NCBI GenBank assembly: GCA_964059195.1
Contig: CAXKWD010000006.1
Location: forward strand, 174,156,825-174,220,824
DNA length: 64,000 bases
Source of the DNA: Ectobius pallidus
Lineage: Eukaryota; Arthropoda; Insecta; Blattodea; Ectobiidae
Direction of reading: 5' to 3'
The position numbers were made by a program, and so were the translations under genes. A model generated the notes under the pieces. That model did no database searches, had not been told where the DNA came from, and saw nothing but the letters and a program-made list of their open reading frames with translations. Shown here one piece after another: positions 55,714-64,000 of the stretch; within the stretch, counting starts at the first letter, position 1, and each line of letters begins with the position of its first letter.

Positions 55714-56269
55714 GTAAATGGACGTTAAGTGATCTGTCTGTAATCAATTATTTCACAAATATTAACTGCTGTCTAAGAAATAGTGCATGATTCACATGGT
55801 AAAATGATTTTGTTTTGTTCGTGCCTATACTGGCTCCTTTCGCAATTATACCTACTCGGAAAATAAAATCTCTCTTTTACCACTTGTATCATAAATAACT
55901 GTTTTAATTACAGAGAAATGCTAAGGTAGAAACATAAGAAAATTATATCTAGTCCCCGAATTTCTCAAAGGCAAATTTTGTGAGGGAAAAGTACAAAAGT
56001 TCGTGAAAATCATATCTTTGATTTCTTAATTGCTTTGACTTTTAAGCATTAGGCCTAAATTGATTTTCACCGTAAAGCCATGAACTAAGTACAGAAGGGA
56101 TTTGCTTTTTATAAAATTGCACCCGCCGTTACTTAAATAGTCTGAAATACAATGCAATTAATAATGTAATAAAAGTAAATTTTACGTAAAAATCTTATTA
56201 TTTTGAAATACTAGGCCTATAGGCCTATATATATGTGTGTGTGTAATAATGACTGAATTCTGTATTTTC
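55714..56269 (+). repeat. Conserved downstream block of unit A, continued
   Basis: From GTAAATGGACGTTAAGTGAT it resumes the alignment with unit B (60005-60360): TCAATTATTTCACAAATAT, TTACCACTTGT(A/T)TCATAAAT and CTAGTCCCC(G/T)AATTTCTCA. Near 56050 unit A has TTAGGCCTAAATTGA where unit B has TTAAATTGA. Confidence 0.75.
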
Positions 56270-56740
56270 CAAGAAAATTAGTTATGTAAAGGCCTACTTT
56301 AAGGTAAGGCAAAACATTGTTTTCAGCTAATTAAATTAATGAGTGCTACCTTAGGTTTATATTGAATATTTATTCAGTTTATTTCCGGGAAATAATAACA
56401 TAATGATACATGTAATTTGAAAAATATTTACACACAGTGTGGATTTCGCCATATGCATAAACACAGAGACCATATTAACTGTGGGTTATTCTTTCTTAAC
56501 GAATCGATCTCAGAGTCATTATGTCGCAAATCCAGGTCATAACATTGTGAAAATATTCAGAGTTGATTTGTTGACTGCGTTGTTTGGATGTAAACTCTCT
56601 GAAATAAAGGCTTACAGCGTTTACAGTTTACATTTATTTACTGATAAAAACACAGGTAGCCTACCGTTGTTTTTAGTCCTGGCAGATGTCCACCTAGAAA
56701 GTTCTGGAATATAACATAATTATGCAATTATGGCATAACA
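56270..56740 (+). promoter_or_regulatory. Upstream module of IR gene B
   Basis: A block containing GGCAAAACATTGTTT, GAGTGCTACCTTAGG, TTAACGAATCGATCTCA and GTTTGGATGTAAA is repeated at 62440-62705 and 63680-64000. Its position 0.3-0.8 kb before a receptor start and its conservation suggest promoter or 5' exon sequence. The 91-codon frame 56439-56714 is not conserved in the 63.7-kb copy as far as I can see. The regulatory role is inference. Confidence 0.5.
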
Positions 56741-57039
56741 ATTTAATTTTTAAGCATTTAGCCTTGGTTTTTAAGTTGCTAGCCAGCCCAAGGAGGAAAC
56801 TTGACTGCAGCCGCACAGAGTGCATAGGTACTCTCTTAGTACTCTAAAACTACTCTGGTAAAGTTGATTCATGACCAGAGAATTAATATAATGAAACTGA
56901 CTTTGATAAAATACAGCGGGGAATACTCCTTGTAGACATGTTACAACCACGGTGATTTTTATACAACAGACTAGCGGTGTATATACCTCTATTACTGCTA
57001 CAGCCTCCAGTATACTCATTTCAACAGGTACATCTCACC

Positions 57040-59106
57040 ATGAAGGTAACGTGGGCAGCGTTGGCACTAATTCTCATCCTGGCTGCAGTAAATTCTGACG
57101 TCCTGCAAACAGAACAACGCCATATTGTTCTTTGTTTGAAGAATATCATAACCAATAACTTCACACCGGACAAACCTGTCTACATTACATTCCCTTCGTT
57201 AAATGAAGAATACGCGCCGAACACAGTCAGGCGTCAACTAGCATTCAAACCGTCGAAGAGAAACTATCAACGCGTCATCGATGCCTTAGCAGAAACTCTC
57301 AACGAAGACATGAAATGGCAGCTGATCTTATTACAGAATCAACACATTGGTCCAGTTGTTCTTTTTAATTACTCTTTACCGGATTCATATCCTACAGCAG
57401 TTCAGTGTGTTTCATTTATCTGGCAATCAAAAAACGATATATATGGAGAGATTACTTACGCTGATCAGTTGATAATGATAGAACCGAAGAAATCGTTATT
57501 CATGAAACACGTGTGTGTTGTTCTTGATATCATGAGTAAGTCAGAGTTTTTACCATCAGTTGCAAATATACTAGCACCGCTTTCTGTCCTCACAACTACC
57601 ATATTTCTTATGACTCGACGAAGAAGAAGAAACATTGAAGCACACATTGATGTTTACACTTGGTTCCCATACAGGTTTCCGGAGATATGTGGCAGCTACA
57701 ATCATCCGGTGATCATAGACATTTGGATGCAGGATACCGTGGGAAGATTTCAAAATAATGCAACAATGTTCTCTAACAAAGTACCTAAACATTTTGGCGG
57801 ATGCCCAATTGTAGTTACCAAATTTAAGCTATATCAAACTACAATAACAAAGATAGAAGAATACATTTTGGACCAGATCTTCAGTTTACTAAATGTAACT
57901 CCTGTTACGTGGGAAATGGTTAATAACGCAAGTGTCACCTATAGACCTAATGATATTGGATATGGCTCCATGTATCTACAAGATACTTCAGCCTCAGAAT
58001 CATTTTTTAAAAAATCCACCTATCCACATATACATCAAAATTTGAAATGGTTTGTACCCTGTCCGAAGTCGAATCCAAGACAGGGTAAGTTTTTTGAGGT
58101 CTTCACTTTGCCGGTTTGGTTCATCATGAGTCTAGCTTTTCTCTTAGCTGGGTTGACTGACTGGTGTATACACTGGATAGAAATCAACTTTGCAGCTGGA
58201 TTAGTCTCACATGATATGTCATCAGGGTTCTGCAATCTGTGGGCGGCCTTTCTGTCTGTCGGGGTAACTACATTGCCGAGTGGCACACGGCTTAGGGTTT
58301 TTTTTCTGTCTTGGGTTATCTACTCATTTGCTGTGAGCACAATTTTCCAGGCATTTTTCACAACTTACTTAGTAGACCCTGGTAAAACTCAAGAGATCAG
58401 TACGCTTGAAGAATTCAACAAAAGTGGTTTCGATTATTTTGCAGAGCATGGTACGTTTGTACATTGGTGTTCGTTTTCAGACTATACTGAGTTTTGTGAA
58501 TCTGTAAAATACCACCGAATGAACTCTGAATTTAAGAAATTACTGAATAGCACAACACATCCTGAGTTAGATGAAATTCAAAAAATGTTTCTATTTTCAG
58601 CTAAGTTACAAAATATCAGCATACTTGCTTATGACTTACAAACTGAGATGTTCAAAGCCCTGCTAATGCCGGGATACAAACTATGTTCTGTTAGAGATCT
58701 AACAGTGCCTTCTACATTCGCATTCGCTATGACTATAGATAATTTATACTTTGAACCTATCAATGACCTGCTACGACAATTACGGGACACCGGACTATTA
58801 GAGAGATTTCAAAAGAATTACATTTTCAAAACAACTGGAGGATATTATTCAAGTATCCGGGATCATTATGACTATCTTAACATAGAACTTTCTGCTGAAC
58901 ATGACTATTTCGTTTTCAGTTTGTCACATATGAAAGTTTCGTTCTATTTACTGCTTATGGGATGTGTTTTAGGAGCATTGGTATTTCTTGGAGAAGTAAT
59001 TTATTCCAAATTTGATAAGTATCTGAAACCATGGGTACTGTGTTTAGGGTCATGCAATTCGACAATTTCACGAACTCACTCGGTGAGGCCTGATACCGTC
59101 CCTTAA
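57040..59106 (+). CDS. Divergent ionotropic receptor (IR), gene B
   Basis: The product is 688 residues, a close paralogue of gene A and again uninterrupted. The chosen ATG (context CTCACCATGA) gives the signal peptide MKVTWAALALILILAAVNSD; the open frame continues 21 codons upstream without a better start. Shared landmarks in order are RHIVLCLKNII, NYQRVIDALAETLN, FPYRFPEICG, KVPKHFGGCPIVV, LDQIF(S)LLNVTPVT, then VPCPKSNPRQGKF before M1 (about 355-380). The pore segment is FCNLWAAFLSVGVT, M3 about 421-445 (AVSTIFQAFFTTYLVDPGKT), S2, M4 about 630-657, and a short cytoplasmic tail (HSVRPDTVP). The two proteins differ most in the segment after the N-terminal quarter and in S2 after TLEEFN, the regions expected to shape ligand binding. 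A membrane receptor channel subunit is inferred from family. Ligand unknown. Confidence 0.93.
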   Translation: MKVTWAALALILILAAVNSDVLQTEQRHIVLCLKNIITNNFTPDKPVYITFPSLNEEYAPNTVRRQLAFKPSKRNYQRVIDALAETLNEDMKWQLILLQNQHIGPVVLFNYSLPDSYPTAVQCVSFIWQSKNDIYGEITYADQLIMIEPKKSLFMKHVCVVLDIMSKSEFLPSVANILAPLSVLTTTIFLMTRRRRRNIEAHIDVYTWFPYRFPEICGSYNHPVIIDIWMQDTVGRFQNNATMFSNKVPKHFGGCPIVVTKFKLYQTTITKIEEYILDQIFSLLNVTPVTWEMVNNASVTYRPNDIGYGSMYLQDTSASESFFKKSTYPHIHQNLKWFVPCPKSNPRQGKFFEVFTLPVWFIMSLAFLLAGLTDWCIHWIEINFAAGLVSHDMSSGFCNLWAAFLSVGVTTLPSGTRLRVFFLSWVIYSFAVSTIFQAFFTTYLVDPGKTQEISTLEEFNKSGFDYFAEHGTFVHWCSFSDYTEFCESVKYHRMNSEFKKLLNSTTHPELDEIQKMFLFSAKLQNISILAYDLQTEMFKALLMPGYKLCSVRDLTVPSTFAFAMTIDNLYFEPINDLLRQLRDTGLLERFQKNYIFKTTGGYYSSIRDHYDYLNIELSAEHDYFVFSLSHMKVSFYLLLMGCVLGALVFLGEVIYSKFDKYLKPWVLCLGSCNSTISRTHSVRPDTVP

Positions 59107-60359
59107 ACAAAACACTACATCCCTTACATCCCTTACAGTTTAGCTCACTGACTGCCTTTCTAGATGAGAGAACCAGAACTTTGAAAATCACGGATGAGAA
59201 TATTGAAAAATCGGGAGTTTAAATGTGGGTTCTTCAATTACATTTGCAAGAATGGAAAGGAAACTGGAGTTAAAAAAAAAAAAAGTTGAACAGCTTAAAT
59301 TAAAAGTAGAAGTTCTAACATAAAGCACGCGAAATTAAAGCTTAGCACCAGAGCTTAAAAGGAAAAACATTGTAACAAATTTTGGTTGTAGGTCACTTGT
59401 TTCAACAGATAGCGATTGAATGACACTTGGAATTAACCTAACGTAACCATTTTGCGCATGTCAAAACCCCCTAATAAAACAAGAAACCAGCTTTACCCAG
59501 AGGCATGAGGGTAGATAGCCCTTTACCCGGATAAAGCTCCAAGTGAAGGAAATTTTGCTTATAATTCTTGTTTTACCCGAACTGATAGGGTAAAGCGTAC
59601 ATTACCTAGCTCTACCAGCTACATATGCTTACTAAAAAAACACACAGTTTAATACAAATTTAAAATGTTAAAATCGTTAAGCCCTTTTAAATGTTGAAAT
59701 ATTCATGACGTTCGCAAAAATGTCACAGTTGGTGGTGCAAGGGCGTTGTCGACACCATTCCTTGTGTTTACAGTCTTGTACTTTATTTGAAGTGGATAAT
59801 TGATCACTGGAATGGCACCATCACAGGGAATATCTAAACAACAATTGCATTAACTGTAACCAAGTGATAAGTGTGTTTTCTTTGTGTATATTGTATATTC
59901 TTGTTTGCGTTACTGGTTTCACTGTGATTTGCTTAGGTAATATGTTGTCAGAAAATCAATAACTACATTTACCTCCCTCTGCACGTGTTTCTATTCAACT
60001 CGTCGGTAGATGGACGTAAGTGATTACAATAAATCTATAATCAATTATTTCACAAATATACGAATTAGGTTATGATTCACATGGTAAAATTAATTTATTT
60101 TGCTCGTAGGATTGCTACCCGTGCCTACAGTAGCTCGTTTAGCAAGTATACCTACTCGTAAAATAAATTCTCTCTTTTACCACTTGTTTCATAAATAACT
60201 GTTTTAATTACAGAGAAGGTAGAAAAATAAGGAAATTATAACTAGTCCCCTAATTTCTCATTGACAAATTTTGTAAGGGGAAAGTCTCGTATTTCAAAAG
60301 TGCATGAAAATTATATCTTGGTTTTCGTAATTGCTTTGACTTGTAAGCGTTAAATTGAC

Positions 60360-60360
<1 letters not shown>
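59107..60360 (+). repeat. Downstream block of unit B, with hAT and MITE empty sites
   Basis: It aligns with 49401-50295, 50540-50588 and 55714-56070. It reads AATAACTACATTTACC across the 244-bp MITE site and ACTCGTCGGTAGATGGACGT across the hAT site. The alignment stops at 60360, where an ATT microsatellite and retroelement tail begin. Confidence 0.8.
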
Positions 60361-60414
<54 letters not shown>

Positions 60415-60800
60415 TCTTTATTTATTCTGGCAGAGCTAAAGCCATTTGGCCTTCTCTTCCGCTCTACCAGTAAAAAAAATGCATTACTATTACATAACAC
60501 AAATACATAATATTACAGATAATTAATTAATACTTAATACTTAAATACCAAGAACTAAACATAGTTATAATTTATAAACTAGAGTGCTATAAAACATTAA
60601 ATTACAAAATAAAATTACAAAATTTAATTACAAAATTTAATTACAAAATTAAATTACAAAATATAAAAATATTAAAGAAAATAATTAGGATTATAGCCTT
60701 AGACATTTAAAATTATACTAACTAAAACTAAAGAGAAAAACGTATAGTTACAAGAAGTTAGGCTACAAGAAGTTAGGCTAAAGTTAGGCAAGACTTTACA
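60361..60800 (-). mobile_element. Retroelement 3' end with hairpin and (ATT)n tail
   Basis: On the minus strand CTGGTAGAGCGGAAGAGAAG ... GGCTTTAGCTCTGCCAG (60427-60470) can fold into a hairpin. It is followed by AATAAATAAAGAG and an (AAT)n microsatellite (60361-60413). This layout is typical of LINE 3' ends. The upstream extent is not certain and no frame remains. It breaks the unit A/B homology. Confidence 0.6.
60595..60668. repeat. ATTACAAAATTTA tandem repeat
   Basis: About five units of AATTACAAAATTTA with small variants. Confidence 0.8.
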
Positions 60801-61209
60801 TCTTGAACAAATAACATTCGTTCAGTCTAACCTTCAGGTGGTGTGGTGTTTGAATAATTTGTTTATTGTGATTGATGTATTTTTAAATGTAACTGTATTT
60901 AACATTTTATTTGAAAGAGTGAGATTTGAATTTGATTAATCACTATGTAATAGCGAGTGAAAATAATAAATAAAACTATGTACGTAATTTAAATTTGATT
61001 AAGTAGTACTAACTAACCTATTAAGGGATGACTATACCGAAATACTAATTTCCATAGCTTTGGCACTAGCGACTTGATCTTTGATATATGTGGTCTTTGG
61101 TATAGTGTATTCATGCACTCTCTCAAGTTTCAGCCTTTTATCTGAAATAGTTTTTGAGTTATTGCTAATTTTAGTAAGTAACATTATTAACTACATATAT
61201 GAAAGCGAT
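60801..61209. other. Intergenic, no feature seen
   Basis: No supported coding region or repeat. Confidence 0.4.
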
Positions 61210-61924
61210 CCCAGGACCCTGTTTCATAGAAATTTTACTCTCTTATTATTAGGAAATACATAATAATATTAGTTGTTATTTATTAGTAGTCTTCTGTTCC
61301 ATAAGAATATTTTCTAATAATATTAATTATGAGGTCAAGGCTCAAAATTACTAGTAAATATTGTTAATATTAGTGGTAAACTGTTTCATAGACTGCAGAA
61401 TTAATAAAATTTACTGGTAATATTAGGTGTTATTCTATAATTGTTTTTGAACCCATAACTTATTCACAAATCCATGTATTTCAGATTTCGTGAACATAAA
61501 ATTGTGGGAAATTAATCACTCTGATTTATCTATCAATTTAGGAAAAGCTTACATACCTTATCAAAAGAATTTTTGTCATAATAAGTATTTAGGATTTGAG
61601 GTTAGATTTTAGTACATACGCCTACTGCTATCTTGAATAAGTGCCTGGCAGATTTATTCATTTCTTAGAGCTAGTTATTATGAAGATATATGTAGGCCGT
61701 GCTGCCTTGAAATAATATTGACAAAAAGACTAAGAAGGGAAAATACACATACAGTTCAGACATAACCTCCAAAACCAATTAGATGACTAATGAACTAATA
61801 ATATTAGTAACGAGATTTTATGAGAAGTTTTCATACATATCTCAATGAAACAAGATTTTGATAACTAATGAATAATATTATGAGTTCTAATATTATTAGC
61901 AAGTTCTGTGAAACAGGACCCAGG
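61210..61924. mobile_element. Family H TIR element, compact copy
   Basis: The left end CCAGGACCCTGTTTCATAGA and right end TTCTGTGAAACAGGACCCAG are inverse. The interior aligns with 17763-18825 apart from the single, unexpanded minisatellite motif. Its right half also takes part in the 1.22-kb tandem duplication. Confidence 0.75.
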
Positions 61925-63930
61925 GATGACTGATACATGACACTTGAAACAGTTAACATTTACATGTACAAAAGACGAGTCAACATGCATCACAAAAAAT
62001 AACATTGGTCCTATTGCTTAATCCCGAAAGTCAAGCTATTCTACCAAGGTTTTTTGCGGTTTTCCAAGGCCTTGCAAACGACAAGCCACAACCCGCATAA
62101 TAATCCCCCTCAAATTTCAAAATTATTATATAGAAGTACTCTTTGATCTAGTATGAATTAATTTTGGAGCAACAAATAGGAGATACAAAATAACAATAGG
62201 CTGCCTTCTTGGCAACAACAATAGACAGGAGCATTGGTAAACACCCTACCGTATAAGCTATGATAATGGGTACCAATTGCATACTACGTATAGGAAGAAG
62301 CAACGTTCCAAAAGTATGTTGCAGATATTCTCAATTCTATTCCGACTCCGGTAAGCAGATAGGACTACTGTTACCAAATGTGAATAAATTTCATAGAAGT
62401 TTTAAAGGAACATTATACAACTTGTAAATAATAACTGAATTCTGTTGTTCACAGGAATATAATTATGTATAATGTAAGATAACGCAAAACATTGTTTCTA
62501 GCTTATTTATATTAACGAGTGTTACCTTAGGAATATAATTAATATTGATGCAATTTATTCGCGGGAAATAATAACATAACGACTTCCGTAATTTGCAAAA
62601 TATCTACACACAGTGTGAACTTCGCATAAACACAGAAATCAATTCGTATTAAGCCTGTGGAATTACTTCTTTCTTAACGAATCGATCTCAGTCATTATGT
62701 CGCAAATCCATGCAATTCAGATTTCGTGAACTTAAAACTGTGGAAAATGAATCACTCTAATTTATTTATCAATTTAGGAAAAGCTTACATACGCCATCAA
62801 AGGAATTTTTGTCATAAAAAGTATTTCGGATTTGAGGTTAGATTTTAGTACATAAGTCTACTGCTGGCTGATTAATTCATTTTTTAGAGATAATTATTAT
62901 GAAGATATATGTAGACCGTGCTGCCTTGAAATAATATTGACAAAAAGACTAAGAAGGGAAAATACACATTCAATTCAGACATAACCTCCAACGCAATTTG
63001 ATGACTAATGAACTAATAATATTAGTGAAGAGATTTTATGAGTAGTTTTCATACATATCTCTATGAAACAAGATTTTGGTAACTAATGAATAATATGAGT
63101 TCTAATAATACTAGCAAGTTCTGTGAAACAGGGCCCAGGGATGAATCTGATACATGGCACTTCAAACAGTTAACATTTAACATGTACAAATGACGGGTCA
63201 ACATGCATCACAAAACATAACATTGGTCCTGTTGCTTAATCACTAAAGTCAAGGTATTCTGCCAAGGTTTTTTTGCAGTTTTCCAAGGCCTTGCAACAAA
63301 TGTTGGAATATTCCTCTTAGAAAAGACGAGCCGCAACCCGAATAATAGTTCCCCAAAAAATTTCAAAATTATTACATAAAAGTACTCTTTGATCTAAGAT
63401 GATTAAATTTTGAAGCAACAAATAGGAGATACAAAATAACAATAGGCTGTCTTCTTGGCAACAACAACAATTGCTAAACACCCTACCGTATAAGCTATGA
63501 TAATGGGTACCTATTGCCTACAACGTATAGGAAGGAGCAACGTTCCAAAAGTATGTTGCAGATATTCTCAATTCTATTCCGATTCCGGTAACCAGATAGG
63601 ACTACTGTTAACCAAATGTGAAAAAATTTTCATAGAAGTTTTAAAGGAACATTATACAACTTGTATATAATAACTGAATTCTGTTGTTTCCAGGAATATA
63701 ATTATACATAATGTAAGATAACGCAAAACATTGTTTCTAGCTTATTTATATTAATGAGTGCTACCTTAGGAATATATTTAATAGTCATGCAATTTATTCG
63801 TGGGAACGACTTTTGTAATTTGAAAAATATATACACACAGTATTGACTTCGCATAAAAAAAAGAAATCAATTCATATTAAGGCTGTGGTATTACTTCTTT
63901 CTTAACGAATCGATCTCAAAGTCATTATGC
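61475..63930 (+). repeat. ~1.22-kb tandem duplication (two units)
   Basis: Unit 1 is about 61475-62703 and unit 2 about 62704-63930. Both carry the right half of family H, GATACATG(A/G)CACTT, CCAAGGCCTTGCAA, GGAGCAACGTTCCAAAAGTA-type sequence and then the IR upstream module. At the join, the module text CGCAAATCCA switches to TGCAATTCAGATTTC of family H. In the undisturbed copies these two sequences share CAAATCCA. Confidence 0.8.
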
Positions 63931-64000
63931 CACAAATCCAGGTCAAAAAGTTATGAAAATATTCAGAGTTCTTTTGTTGGCTGTATTGTTTGGATGTAAA
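63680..64000 (+). promoter_or_regulatory. IR upstream module, third copy, cut by window end
   Basis: It aligns with 56270-56596 (GCAAAACATTGTTTC, GAGTGCTACCTTAGG, CTTAACGAATCGATCTCA, TTGTTTGGATGTAAA). In unit B the receptor start is 444 bp past the matching point. A third IR start is therefore expected shortly beyond the window. Confidence 0.55.

Noticed and set aside
60294..60500. Minus-strand frame with a poly-Asn run
   Set aside because: It is an (ATT)n tail of a retroelement read as protein.

Overview
This window is AT-rich, intron-era eukaryotic DNA with only two intact long reading frames. Both encode divergent insect ionotropic receptors (IRs), which are variant ionotropic glutamate receptors used in chemosensation. 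They lie about 7.6 kb apart on the + strand, each with an uninterrupted coding sequence. Tandem expansions of single-exon divergent IRs, together with the LINE and SINE types present, suggest a polyneopteran insect, most likely a cockroach or termite. That placement is inference; no mitochondrial, rRNA or conserved housekeeping gene is present to confirm it.

The left 45 kb (1-45,000) holds no host gene I can support. It is a mosaic of mobile-element copies:
- TA-target TIR elements (2438-3207, 8083-8226, 14312-14873, 43312-44098 and relatives);
- hAT-like MITEs with 8-bp target duplications (8749-9208, 42818-43069, 34833-35082);
- a group with AGGGssCGGAT termini and duplications of about 10 bp (4117-4584, 6195-7753, 23822-24247, 30250-31743, 38972-40209);
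- tRNA-headed SINEs, LINE 3' ends, and several unclassified repeat families that recur in both orientations.
Several copies are nested, and other copies in the window preserve the empty site, so insertion order can be read directly.

From 45 kb to the end is an IR tandem array. Each unit has an upstream module, a receptor of about 680 residues, and a conserved downstream block of about 1.2 kb. In unit A (gene 47361-49400) the downstream block was later broken by a 244-bp MITE (50296-50539) and by a 5.1-kb hAT transposon (50589-55713). Unit B (gene 57040-59106) keeps the empty site for both. The hAT copy is dead: its transposase has frameshifts and its first coding exon carries a 476-bp MITE. 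After unit B, a tandem duplication of about 1.22 kb repeats the upstream module twice. The last copy runs off the end of the window, which predicts a third receptor starting roughly 450 bp beyond it.

The most unusual small-scale signal is the palindrome TAGGCCTA. I count 25 copies by eye, against less than one expected from base composition. In five cases a related repeat copy in this window has the same sequence without GGCCTA, so the octamer looks like a precise TA to TA-GGCC-TA microinsertion or excision footprint.
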